Shown here: positions 26,717-35,074 of the stretch, piece by piece
Numbering within the stretch: position 1 is the first letter of the stretch
Layout of the letters: each line of letters opens with the position of its first letter
NCBI RefSeq assembly: GCF_003344625.1
Contig: NZ_QPKJ02000004.1
Span: 806,001 to 870,000, forward strand
Reading direction: 5' to 3'
Source of the DNA: Solirubrobacter deserti
Lineage (GTDB): Bacteria; Actinomycetota; Thermoleophilia; Solirubrobacterales; Solirubrobacteraceae
Length of the DNA: 64,000 nt
Position numbers and translations under genes: made by a program
Notes under the pieces: generated by a model
The model's database searches: none
What the model saw: the letters and a program-made list of their open reading frames with translations, nothing else
What the model was told of the DNA's origin: nothing

Positions 26717-28620
26717 TGTCACGCGCACCCGTACGCCGCGCACACATGATCAGCCCGTTCGGCCCTGGCGCCATGCTCGTCGCGCCTGACGGCACCTCCA
26801 TGATCGCCGCGGGCTTGGATCACTGGTTCGGGCAAGACGAAAACGGCACCGCAGCAGACGACGCCGAGTTCCGGATCGAGGAGTGGCGCCTGCAGCGGCG
26901 GCTCGGCGTCGGCCATTTCCGCCTGCCGCCGGACTATCGCCGCCGCCGGCGCGGCCAGGTCGTACCCAACGTCGAGCTAACGGTCCCGTTCCTGCGTTTC
27001 CCGCAGTGGCACTTCTGCCCATGGTGTAAGACGCTTCGCGAGGTTCGCCTCGAAGCGACTGGGCGGCAGAAGTGCACGGCGTGCGAGGCCGAGGGCCGCA
27101 AACGGTTCCTCGCCCAGGTCCCATTCGTCGCCATGTGCGACGCGGGCCACCTGCAGGACTTCCCGTGGCGCGAGTGGGTTCACCGGAGCGCGGCGCCACG
27201 CTGCAGCGGGACCATGAAGTTGTTCTCGACGGGCGGCGCCACGCTGGCCAACCAGCGCGTCACGTGCTCGTGCGGCGAGAAGCGCAACCTCGGCAGCATC
27301 ACCCAAGCCGAAGGGAACTCGTCGTTCCTGGCCCGCAACCTCGAGCCGGGAACCGTCTACAACTGCAACGGCGTAACGCCACAGCATGGAAGCTCTAAGC
27401 CTCACTCATGCAACCGGCCGCTGCGCGGCAGCCTCCGGTCGGCCTCGAACGTCTACTTCGGCGTCATACGGAGTGCCATCTACCTGCCTGCGACCTCTGC
27501 GTCGAGCGCCGCTGAGGAACTCGTCGCGCTCATCCTCGAGACACCGGACCTGATCACGAGGATCGTCACAGATCACGACAGCGACCGAGCCCCGGACGCC
27601 AAGCGGTACCGGGCGGGCGGCTATGAGCGGATGCTCCGGAAGTACTCGGACGCCGAAGTCGAGGCGGCCGCTCGAGCGGCTCTCGACGTTGAGCTTGGAG
27701 CCCGCGACGTGCCCCAAGACGACGGCGACGACGAAGAAAGCGAGGAGCAGTTCCGTAGAGCTGAGGCAGCCGTGCTCAGTGACTCAATCGACACGCCGGA
27801 ACTGACAGTCCGGCGCGGAGAGGCCGACGAGTACGCCGACGTGATACCCGATGCGTTCAGCTCGCTCAACCTCGTCGAGCGGCTACGCGAAACCCGTGTG
27901 CTGGCCGGGTTCAGCCGGATCTTCCCCGAGCAGCCGCCTGACAGGGAACACCGGCTCGCGCAGCTTTGGAAGGCCCCGCCTGTCTACCAGGAGCGCTGGC
28001 TTCCCGGCTACTGCGTGTTCGGCGAAGGCCTGTTCCTACGCCTCAGCGAGACGAGGCTTAAGAAATGGGAAGCGCAACCAGACGTGCGCGACCACGTCGG
28101 CAAACTCGTCAAGTTCTACGCCACGGCCCAGGCGAAGCGCAATCTCCGCGACCGCGACCTGACTCCGCGCTTCGTACTCGTCCACACGCTGGCGCACCTT
28201 CTCATGAACCAGCTGACGTTCGAGTGCGGATACAGCTCAGCCGCATTGAAGGAGCGTCTCTACGTATCGTCTGCCGCCGATCGCCCTGACGCCGCCGTCC
28301 TGATCTACACCGCCGCGGGCGATGCTGAAGGGACGATGGGCGGTCTCGTGCGTATGGGCAAGCCGGGGTACCTCGAGAACGTCCTTGACGCCGCTCTCCG
28401 CGGAGCCACTTGGTGTGCATCGGACCCGGTCTGTATGGAGATCGGGACCTCAGCCGGGCAAGGCCCCGACTCCTGCAACCTCGCCGCGTGTCACAGTTGC
28501 GCGCTCGTGCCCGAGACGGCGTGCGAGGAATTCAACCGCTTCCTTGACCGCGGGCTCGTCGTCGGGACTCCCAGCAACCCTGACCTTGGCTTCTTCCCGT
28601 CCTGCGGGTGGATGGCATGA
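26716..28620 (+). CDS. drmB: DrmB-like DUF1998 protein (DISARM)
   Basis: The 634-aa protein begins RRAHMISPFGPGAMLVAPDG, a start typical of DUF1998/DrmB proteins. It carries zinc-binding pairs FCPWC and CTAC near residues 98-120 and a MCDAGHLQDFPW block. The DUF1998 core VHTLAHLLMNQLTFECGYSS lies near residue 495, and the C-terminal CNLAACHSCALVPETACEEFN block near 595. The ATG at 26716 shares its A with the drmA stop (TGATG). In DISARM, DrmA and DrmB form the core complex. DrmB has no catalytic activity that I can assign from sequence. The next gene starts inside its stop codon. Confidence 0.88.
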   Translation: MSRAPVRRAHMISPFGPGAMLVAPDGTSMIAAGLDHWFGQDENGTAADDAEFRIEEWRLQRRLGVGHFRLPPDYRRRRRGQVVPNVELTVPFLRFPQWHFCPWCKTLREVRLEATGRQKCTACEAEGRKRFLAQVPFVAMCDAGHLQDFPWREWVHRSAAPRCSGTMKLFSTGGATLANQRVTCSCGEKRNLGSITQAEGNSSFLARNLEPGTVYNCNGVTPQHGSSKPHSCNRPLRGSLRSASNVYFGVIRSAIYLPATSASSAAEELVALILETPDLITRIVTDHDSDRAPDAKRYRAGGYERMLRKYSDAEVEAAARAALDVELGARDVPQDDGDDEESEEQFRRAEAAVLSDSIDTPELTVRRGEADEYADVIPDAFSSLNLVERLRETRVLAGFSRIFPEQPPDREHRLAQLWKAPPVYQERWLPGYCVFGEGLFLRLSETRLKKWEAQPDVRDHVGKLVKFYATAQAKRNLRDRDLTPRFVLVHTLAHLLMNQLTFECGYSSAALKERLYVSSAADRPDAAVLIYTAAGDAEGTMGGLVRMGKPGYLENVLDAALRGATWCASDPVCMEIGTSAGQGPDSCNLAACHSCALVPETACEEFNRFLDRGLVVGTPSNPDLGFFPSCGWMA

Positions 28621-29507
28621 AGGGCGTCGATGCGAAGGTTGAGCTGATCGCCGAGCTCGATCGCCTGAGCGGCGACCGCACGGCGCTACAAGCGCCCCGC
28701 ACAGCGCAGCTGTACCGGTATCTGGCGGGCGCTCAGACCGGTACCGGGATCGAGTTGGCCACGCACCTGATCCTGCGGCTCGGAGTGTGGTGGTCTCCGG
28801 CCGCCTACGCCCAGCTGCCCGTGATGACGCCGTGGTGCGTCCGAGACCGGTCATGCCGGTATGACCAAGGGCCTGAGGCGTGGGGAGCGCCGCGCGATGA
28901 CGGCTTCCTCCGCGACGACAACTCGATCATCAAGAAGCTCCCGCTTCCCGTCGTCATGCGAGGGCCGGCGGGGCATCCTTTTACCGGCCAGAAGCCGTGG
29001 CGCGGGTTCACCGCATGCCATATCTGGCGGGATCTGCCTGGTGGCCGCGTCGCAGGCGAGGACCCGTGGCTGTACTCGTTCATGCCGAACCTCGTATGGC
29101 TGCCGACATGGCTTGCCCCGCTCACAGATCGCCAAGCCTCGCCCGTACAGGCGCTACTCCAGCGAACCAGCCTTGAACTCTTCCGCCATCAGCCGGTCCG
29201 CCCCGAGGTGGCCTCGTTCGCCCGGCGCGCATGGGATGAACTTGACGTACCGGGCGCCGGCCCGGTTCTGCCGCTCGACCAGCTTGTCTTCTTCGAGCCG
29301 CACGCTGACTTCTTCAAGCGGCGTATTACGTACCTGTCGAAGTTCGTAGATGGATGTGATGCGGTGCTGGCCGGTGGTGGCCTCAGCAAGAAGCTGATCT
29401 GCACCCGGTACACGGAGGGGCTGCCGGCACTCCGGGCGGAGGCCGTCGCGTCATTCCGCGATCAGCTCGCCGGCTATCGCGATGCCGCGATGATCGCGAC
29501 GGCGTAG
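28617..29507 (+). CDS. Unknown protein at the DrmC position, 296 aa (HNH-like spacing?)
   Basis: The ATG at 28617 overlaps the drmB stop (ATGA), so it is co-translated with drmAB where DISARM normally has the PLD nuclease drmC. No HKD (HxKxxxxD) motif is present, so it is not a recognisable DrmC. Distinct segments are MTPWCVRDRSCRYDQ, a DDNSIIKKLPLPV block, then FTACHIWRD and, about 25 residues on, MPNLVWLPTWLAPLTD. The His...Asn spacing of CHIW and PNLVWL is reminiscent of HNH/beta-beta-alpha-metal nucleases. A full catalytic set is not evident, so this is a suggestion only. The C-terminal 90 residues are helical and unassigned. Confidence 0.6.
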   Translation: MKGVDAKVELIAELDRLSGDRTALQAPRTAQLYRYLAGAQTGTGIELATHLILRLGVWWSPAAYAQLPVMTPWCVRDRSCRYDQGPEAWGAPRDDGFLRDDNSIIKKLPLPVVMRGPAGHPFTGQKPWRGFTACHIWRDLPGGRVAGEDPWLYSFMPNLVWLPTWLAPLTDRQASPVQALLQRTSLELFRHQPVRPEVASFARRAWDELDVPGAGPVLPLDQLVFFEPHADFFKRRITYLSKFVDGCDAVLAGGGLSKKLICTRYTEGLPALRAEAVASFRDQLAGYRDAAMIATA

Positions 29508-29579
29508 CGTGACATCCGCGGACTTTCTCAGTCCTGACGCCCGCAGGATCTCACCCGGCGTCGTGGAACAGCGATAGCG

Positions 29580-30545
29580 ATGTCCGTGATCTTCGATGCC
29601 AAAGAACAGCTGATCACGGATCTCGTCGCGCGGGAGCTACTGGGCTACCGAAGTACCGGGTTGCCATCAGTCTCCGACGGCACGTCGCACGCAATCGGCG
29701 AGGAGTTCCTCAATCTGCTCTCGGCGTCCCGATCTCCGGCTCGCTCGCTCGCCAACCCCACGACGGGGGAGGCGAATGCGATCGGTGCTGGGTTCGCCGA
29801 GGCGATCGAGACGTTCCTGCGCTCGTGCTTGTGCTCGCCCGAGGCTCTCGCCATCCGCCGCGAGAACTGGGAGTTCCAGCGCGGCAAGATCTATGCGGGC
29901 CGGCAGTATGCGCATCTCAGACTGCTGGAACGGCTCGACCGCGATGCAACGCGCATGAAGGTCGACCCGGTGCCGTCGAAGCCTCGATCGCCTAAGTCAA
30001 AGGTCGCCGAACGCGAGGCGCTGGCAGCGGAGGAACGTGAGCAACTTGAGGTTCTCCTGCACGGCGAGTACCTCGTTGACGCCGATCTGCTCGTCCTCAT
30101 ACCGCCCAAGGACCACGGCCAGCTCACGGCCAAGCGCAGAGGTGGAGATCGCCTGGTCACCGCGGATGAGCTCAAGTCGTTGCGCTCGCCGCTCACCGCG
30201 GCGCCGGGCGAGGTCCCGTTGTGCCATGCCAACGTCAGCTGCAAGTTCACGCTACGCAACGATCGGGGGCAGAACGTCCGCACCGAGGCGCTGCAGCTGG
30301 CTCGGCAACGGCGTGGGCCGATGCCGCGAATGGTTGTCGCAACCGCCGAGGTTTGGCCCGGGCGGCTGGAAAGCCTCGGCAAGGGCACCGGAGAGATCGA
30401 CTGCGTATACCACCTCAGCCTTCCGCTGCTCGAGCGTGCGGTCCGCCGGGTATCTCCGCCCGAAGTCCAGCGTCAGCTCGAGTTGCTCATCCGCGCCGAC
30501 CGCCTACGTGATATCGCGGATCTGCCTCTCGACCTGCTGCAGTGA
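29580..30545 (+). CDS. NgoMIV-family type II restriction endonuclease
   Basis: The 321-aa protein has the NgoMIV signature: VDADLLVLIPP (Asp169), then HANVSCKFTLRNDRGQNVRT (Lys222) with Glu236 14 residues later, then RMVVATAEVWPGRLESLG and GTGEIDCVYHLSL. The Lys-to-Glu spacing of 14 matches NgoMIV K187 and E201. The C-terminal LRDIADLPLDL block also fits. NgoMIV cuts G/CCGGC, the same hexamer as NaeI but at a different position, so the two endonucleases of this cluster may share a target. Specificity is inferred from the family. The gene follows the 28617 gene by 72 bp, with an ATG at 29580. Confidence 0.88.
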   Translation: MSVIFDAKEQLITDLVARELLGYRSTGLPSVSDGTSHAIGEEFLNLLSASRSPARSLANPTTGEANAIGAGFAEAIETFLRSCLCSPEALAIRRENWEFQRGKIYAGRQYAHLRLLERLDRDATRMKVDPVPSKPRSPKSKVAEREALAAEEREQLEVLLHGEYLVDADLLVLIPPKDHGQLTAKRRGGDRLVTADELKSLRSPLTAAPGEVPLCHANVSCKFTLRNDRGQNVRTEALQLARQRRGPMPRMVVATAEVWPGRLESLGKGTGEIDCVYHLSLPLLERAVRRVSPPEVQRQLELLIRADRLRDIADLPLDLLQ

Positions 30546-30549
30546 CCGG

Positions 30550-30741
30550 CTACGCGTCCCAGAACGGTCCTACGTCGTCCGGCGCGCTGTCGTCGCGCTG
30601 CAGGTACCCGACGTCGCGGCGATGCCGCAGACTGCGGACCTGCTCTTGAGTTAGTCCGACGAGATCGCCCTCGCTGACGAGCATCTCGTCCTCGTAGTAG
30701 CGCAGAGCTTCCGTGACGTTCCCGTCCGACCATCGGACCAC
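30550..30741 (-). CDS. Small hypothetical protein, 63 aa or slightly longer
   Basis: A GTG at 30741 opens a frame reading VRWSDGNVTEALRYYEDE, then MLVSEGDLVGLTQEQVRSL and HRRDVGYLQRDD. The composition is protein-like. The same frame stays sensible for about 17 more codons upstream (IRTLALGEHGSRGVVV) up to a stop near 30793, without an ATG or GTG at its head. The true start may therefore have been lost, or may be a rare codon such as ATC. It lies convergent to the NgoMIV-like gene, four bases from its stop. Small acidic proteins like this often accompany defence genes. The function is unknown. Confidence 0.5.
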   Translation of the reverse strand: MVRWSDGNVTEALRYYEDEMLVSEGDLVGLTQEQVRSLRHRRDVGYLQRDDSAPDDVGPFWDA

Positions 30742-31405
30742 GACCCCACGCGAGCCGTGCTCGCCGAGGGCGAGCGTGCGGATTCCACTACCTCACTTAT
30801 GACCGGCTCATGCACGATTGCGAGTCTACGCGCGCCGCGGGCCCTCGGTTGGGAGTGACGAGGTCGACCAGTGAGCGTCGCAACACCGGCACGGTAAGGC
30901 TGGGATGATAAGCGACGGCTTGCGCTGGCCCCGGGGCGTCATTCCCATGGGATGTGCGATCGTCGACAACAACGGTCACACGGTCACCGCTTCCGGGCAT
31001 TTGGGGGACTCAACATCGAGCCCGGCCAGTGGTCGCATCGGCGAGCGGCATCTGCAGCGCCGGGGCAAGCCGACTGCGGCGACGCACCGGCAAGACTGAG
31101 GTTTGGTAGGGCAGGCACGTCCGGTCGCATCCGGAATTTGCGGGCATGCGGACCGTTAGCACTAGGTACGGCGGCGCCGCGGAACGAGATGCGCAAGACC
31201 GTTGAAGCGAGCACCGAACTCCTTGCCCCGGCCGTGACGACGAACCGTTTCGCTTGTCGCGGGGGGCCGCTTCGGCTGCGCCGGAGGGGCTCAGAGCGCG
31301 CGCACGATCTCAGCTCCACACGCGGCTTCCGAGGCACGCGGACTCCGGACTCGATCGCCGCTCGCCGGCCGCCGGAGAGGTGAAGCGCCGAAGCCGCTGA
31401 CCGTC
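30742..31405. other. Gene-poor stretch of about 660 bp before the excisionase gene
   Basis: No frame here has both a ribosome-binding site and protein-like composition. I saw no tRNA, no long inverted repeat and no CRISPR unit. It separates the restriction cluster from the integrase module and could hold the int/xis promoter or an attachment region, but I cannot point to a specific site. The lack of genes is typical of junctions between independently acquired blocks. Confidence 0.4.
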
Positions 31406-31759
31406 ATGAGTCTCGACGCCGACGACATCGAAGCGGTCGCTGCGCGTGTGGTCGAACTGCTGCTCCGGCAAGGCGTCGCTCCCGGGCGCTACGTCGACGC
31501 CGCCACGCTGGCATGCACGCTCGGCGTCGAACGTGACTGGGTCTACGCGCGCGCCGCCCAGCTCGGCGCCGTCCGGCTCGGCGACGGCCCGAGGGCGCGG
31601 CTCCGCTTCGATCTTGAGCAGGTCCGCGCGACGCTTGCGGACGCCGGGTCGGCCGCGGAGGCCGAAAGGGTTCCGCCGGCTCACGTTCGACCTGCACGCC
31701 CGCGCAGCGCTTCCGGTCCGACGAACGTGCCGCTGATCCGGGGGAGGTCAGGTCGGTGA
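31406..31759 (+). CDS. Excisionase/HTH DNA-binding protein
   Basis: The 117-aa protein starts at the ATG at 31406. After an N-terminal helix it reads GRYVDAATLACTLGVERDWVYARAAQLGAVRLGDG, a winged-HTH of the MerR/excisionase type, followed by LRFDLEQVRATL. The C-terminal 35 residues are Pro/Arg-rich. Its stop overlaps the integrase GTG (GTGA at 31756-31759), so both are made together. Excisionases set the direction of integrase-mediated recombination, and some also repress the int operon. The DNA-binding role is well supported. The excision role is inferred from the integrase neighbour. Confidence 0.75.
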   Translation: MSLDADDIEAVAARVVELLLRQGVAPGRYVDAATLACTLGVERDWVYARAAQLGAVRLGDGPRARLRFDLEQVRATLADAGSAAEAERVPPAHVRPARPRSASGPTNVPLIRGRSGR

Positions 31760-33420
31760 GGGCGGCTCCAGACAATGGCTCACCGAGAGACTCCCGCTGT
31801 TTCCGCGAGCCGCTCCACCAACGGGTTGGTTCCCCGGTGACCGCGATCGCGCCCGGAGCTAGTCTCCATAACGTGGCCAGGCCCGCCGTCGGCACCGTCA
31901 TCCGCAAGCCCACGGGCCGCGGAACGAGCTTCGCGCTGCGCGTGACCTTCCAGGGCGAGCGCGTGTTCGTCCCGCTTGGCGGGTCGTGGGAGGGCTGGAC
32001 GGAGGATCGTGTCCAGGCGGAGCGTGAGCACATCGCGCGGATGATCGAGCGCGGCGAGTGGGCACCGCCCGACCACGAGCCGACCGCCGCCACGCCTGGC
32101 GAGCCGCCGAACTTCCAGGTGTTCGCGTCTGAGTGGCTGGAGCGCAAGCGCCGCCGCGTCGGGGCCAAGACCCACAGCGATCTGTTGTGGCGGCTGAGCA
32201 CGGGCATGGACCACTTCGGCCCGCGCAGCGTCGACCGCATCGACGAGGTCGTGATCGAGGACTTCGTGCAGGCCATGCTCGCCGAACGTGACGCGATCCG
32301 CGATGCGGCGGCCGCGGGGCACCCGCTGATGCAGACGGTCACGATGCCCGACGGGCGAACCTACGAGCGCCGCCGGCGGCCGCTGTCGAACGGGTCGATC
32401 AACAAGGCGATCGCGGCCGTGCGCATGGTGCTTAAGGACGCCCGTCGGCGCTATCCCAAGCACGTCCTTCGCAACCCCGCCGCCGAACGCGACGTCTACT
32501 TGAAGGCCCCGCCGGCCGCGAGGTCGTTCCTCGAGCCGCACCACATCGCCGCGCTGCTCGAAGCGGCCCACCAGCTCGACGGCCGAGGCGGCGTGCTCGA
32601 CTGGGACAAGGTCGACTACATCCGCCAGTCCGACAAGAGCGCCGTCAAGCTCGCACGCGAGCTCGGCGTCTCTGATGTCCTGATCGGCAAAGTCCGTCGC
32701 GGACAGGTGTGGAACGACCCGCGCACCGGTCACCGTCGCCAGCGGCGCGCGATCGTCGGCGCGCTCGTGCTCGCCGGCCCGCGCATCTCCGAGCTGTGCG
32801 GGCTGCCCGAGGACCGCCTCGATCTCGCCGGCGGCCGGATCCTGATCCCGCCGCGAGACGAGGATGAGACCGGCCCACAGACGAAGACGTTCGCGGGCGA
32901 GCGGATCATCCCGATGGTCCCCGCGCTGCGCGACATCCTCCTCGACTCTCGCGCGAGCGCGGGCGCGCGCGAGACGAGATCGTCCGGGCTGCGCACCGCC
33001 GCGTTCTCGACCCGCAAGGGCACGCCGCAGACACCGGGCAATGTCGCCCATCACGTGCTCGCGCCGACGGTCGCGCTGGCTACAGAGTTGCTGCGCGCGC
33101 GCCGGCAGACGCCGATGCCCAAGGTCACGCCGCATACGCTGCGGCGCACGTTCGCGTCGATCCTCGCCGAGTGCGGCGTCGCCCCGCGTCGCGCGATGTA
33201 CCTGCTCGGCCACACCGACGCCAAGCTCACGCTCAGCGTCTACCAGCAGGTCCTGGACATGAGCGGTGACGCCGTCGAGACCCTCGAGCAGGTACTCGGC
33301 GGCGATCTCGACGACATCGGCGAACTGCTGAACGGCCGCACTCGCCGGCGGCGGCGGACGACGGAGCAGCCTGACGCGGTCGACGGCGCCCTCCGTGACC
33401 TTATGGACGGCGAGCGATGA
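31756..33420 (+). CDS. int: Tyrosine recombinase/integrase with an internal HTH-like insertion
   Basis: The 554-aa protein is long for the family. It has an N-terminal arm-binding region, a core-binding SAM-like domain (about residues 115-250) and a catalytic domain. The catalytic Arg is in GPRISELCGL, the H-x-x-R in TPHTLRRTFAS, the second His in LLGHTDAKLTL and the nucleophile in SVYQQVLD. Between the first catalytic helix (LEPHHIAALLEAAHQ) and the Arg box lies an extra stretch, DKVDYIRQSDKSAVKLAREL then GVSDVLIGKVRRGQVW. This reads like a helix-turn-helix. The GTG at 31756 overlaps the excisionase stop. It probably moves part of the accessory region; its attachment site is not certain. Confidence 0.9.
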   Translation: MRAAPDNGSPRDSRCFREPLHQRVGSPVTAIAPGASLHNVARPAVGTVIRKPTGRGTSFALRVTFQGERVFVPLGGSWEGWTEDRVQAEREHIARMIERGEWAPPDHEPTAATPGEPPNFQVFASEWLERKRRRVGAKTHSDLLWRLSTGMDHFGPRSVDRIDEVVIEDFVQAMLAERDAIRDAAAAGHPLMQTVTMPDGRTYERRRRPLSNGSINKAIAAVRMVLKDARRRYPKHVLRNPAAERDVYLKAPPAARSFLEPHHIAALLEAAHQLDGRGGVLDWDKVDYIRQSDKSAVKLARELGVSDVLIGKVRRGQVWNDPRTGHRRQRRAIVGALVLAGPRISELCGLPEDRLDLAGGRILIPPRDEDETGPQTKTFAGERIIPMVPALRDILLDSRASAGARETRSSGLRTAAFSTRKGTPQTPGNVAHHVLAPTVALATELLRARRQTPMPKVTPHTLRRTFASILAECGVAPRRAMYLLGHTDAKLTLSVYQQVLDMSGDAVETLEQVLGGDLDDIGELLNGRTRRRRRTTEQPDAVDGALRDLMDGER

Positions 33421-33980
33421 ACGGCGCACGCCGGTGATCTGCCTACTGACCTGAGGTCCCGGCGCGGTCGACCGCCGCGATCAGCCTTTGGGGCTCGGTT
33501 CCAGGTTCGTAATCGACGCCCTAGCAGCGAATCTACAACAGCGGGATCTGCCTATCCGGGATATTCCGGCGATACCGGCCGTTCCGGGCGGTCCTTATCC
33601 GGAAGACCCACGTGGGGTTCAACCGGGCGGCGAACTGCACCCAACGTCGCGCCAGGCGCGACGGGCTTGCAACTTGTGGGGTTCTCCACGCCCCAGTTGG
33701 ACGTCGGTGACCCCCGAGCAACACGCGGGACCACCGACGAGTTGGCGACGGCACGTGCGACGAGCACGGCGGCCGCGGCGATCAGGCCGCCGAGCGCCAT
33801 GTCGTGATCACTCGTCGTCCAACGTTCCGGAAGGCGTGGCGATGCACCGTCGACGGCCTGACTGCGCCCGGCGACTCTCGGCGTACGGTGGCACCCGCAA
33901 CCGGTTCACCCCCCTGCAGCGCGGCGTTCTCAGCTATCTACGCGGGCGTAGGCCGCCGGAGCGATATCTACTCTCCGCAC
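33421..33980. other. Non-coding stretch of about 560 bp after the integrase
   Basis: The region is open in several frames, but these lack ribosome-binding sites and have shadow-like composition. It contains short repetitive CCGG-rich runs (33560-33600). No tRNA or clear direct repeat was found. Being immediately 3' of the integrase, it is a reasonable place for an attachment site, but no core sequence could be identified by eye. Confidence 0.35.
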
Positions 33981-35035
33981 ATGCCTGCTCGCTCGAAGTG
34001 GTGGCACACTCAGCAGGCCGGTCGCCGGGAGGCCCTCTTGGCCGTCGACCTCTACAACCGGACGGCAGCAGAACGGAGCCTGGAGGGCTTCGTGGTCCAC
34101 ATGCACCTGTCGTGGCTGCACATGCTCCACGCGCGCTTCGCGCGCGACGGCGTCGACATCCGCTATCGCAAGCCCAACGGCCACTTCGAGCGCGTCGACA
34201 GCGAGATCAAGGTGTGGGAGCTCGCGCGGTGCATCCGCGAGGCGTTCCCGGACCCGGCCAACCCCGTCCGCTGCAACGTCCAGTTCTTCATCAAGCTGCG
34301 CAACAAGATCGAGCACCGCTACGAGGAGCAACTCGCGACGGCGATCGCGGGCAAGAGCCAGGCGCTCGTCCTGAACTTCGAGGAGTCGCTCGTGGACTGG
34401 TTCGGAGGCGAGGAGGGGCTGGCCGACAGCCTGCGCTTCCCGGTGTTCATGTCGAGCCTGACCCCCGACGCCGTCGCGACGCTCAAGGCGACGCACCGCA
34501 AGTTGCCAAAGCGGGTGACGTCGTTCATCCGCGAGCACGACGCGGCGCTACCGGAGGCCGTGCAGGGCGACTGGCGCTACGACTTCCGCGTCTACCTGCT
34601 CCCGCAGACTGGCCCGAAGGCGGAGAGCGACGTCGTCATGCGCTTCCTGCGCGAGGACGAGATGACCGATGCGCAGCGCGGGGCGCGCGACACGGTGCAG
34701 ACGATCGTGCGCAATAAGGAGGTGCCGTCCAGAACAAGGGAAAGCACAAGGCCAGTGACGTCGCAGCTCTTGTACAGGCCGAGCTCGGGATGGTCTTCAC
34801 GACCCACCGCCACCACACGCCGGCATGGCGGCACTTTAGGGTACGGCCGCCATCCGGCACCGCCCGGCCAGCGGTGACCGAGACGCGCTACTGCGTCTAC
34901 GACGAGCCGCACCGCGACTACCTCTACACCGATGCATGGGTGCGCAAGCTCGTGCGCGATCTTCGCGACATGGCCATCTTCGAGGCGGTGACCGGGCACG
35001 CGCCCGAGCCCGTCGTGGCGACCGCCGCCGCCTGA
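33981..35035 (+). pseudogene. DUF3644 protein, frameshifted near 34727
   Basis: From the ATG at 33981 the product reads RSLEGFVVHMHLSWLHMLHA, FFIKLRNKIEHRYEEQ, ALVLNFEESLVDWFG and DFRVYLLPQTGPKAE. These are typical DUF3644 blocks; RNKIEH has a HEPN-like RX4-6H look. After EVP near 34727 the frame turns into nonsense (SRTRESTRPVTS). The next frame continues sensibly as QNKGKHKASDVAALVQ and on to YLYTDAWVRKLVRDL, ending at 35035. The whole span is one base short of a multiple of three, so one base was lost, in the genome or in the assembly. DUF3644 proteins are common in defence islands. The DUF4238 gene follows 40 bp later. Confidence 0.8.
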
Positions 35036-35074
35036 ACCGCCCAGCTCGGTCGCGTCCGTCCTACGCTCTGCGAC

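Noticed and set aside
28617..29507. Assignment of this gene as drmC
   Set aside because: DrmC is a PLD-family nuclease with HKD motifs, and none is present.
31780..33429. 549-codon minus-strand frame opposite the integrase
   Set aside because: No recognisable motif; the integrase on the other strand has all catalytic residues.
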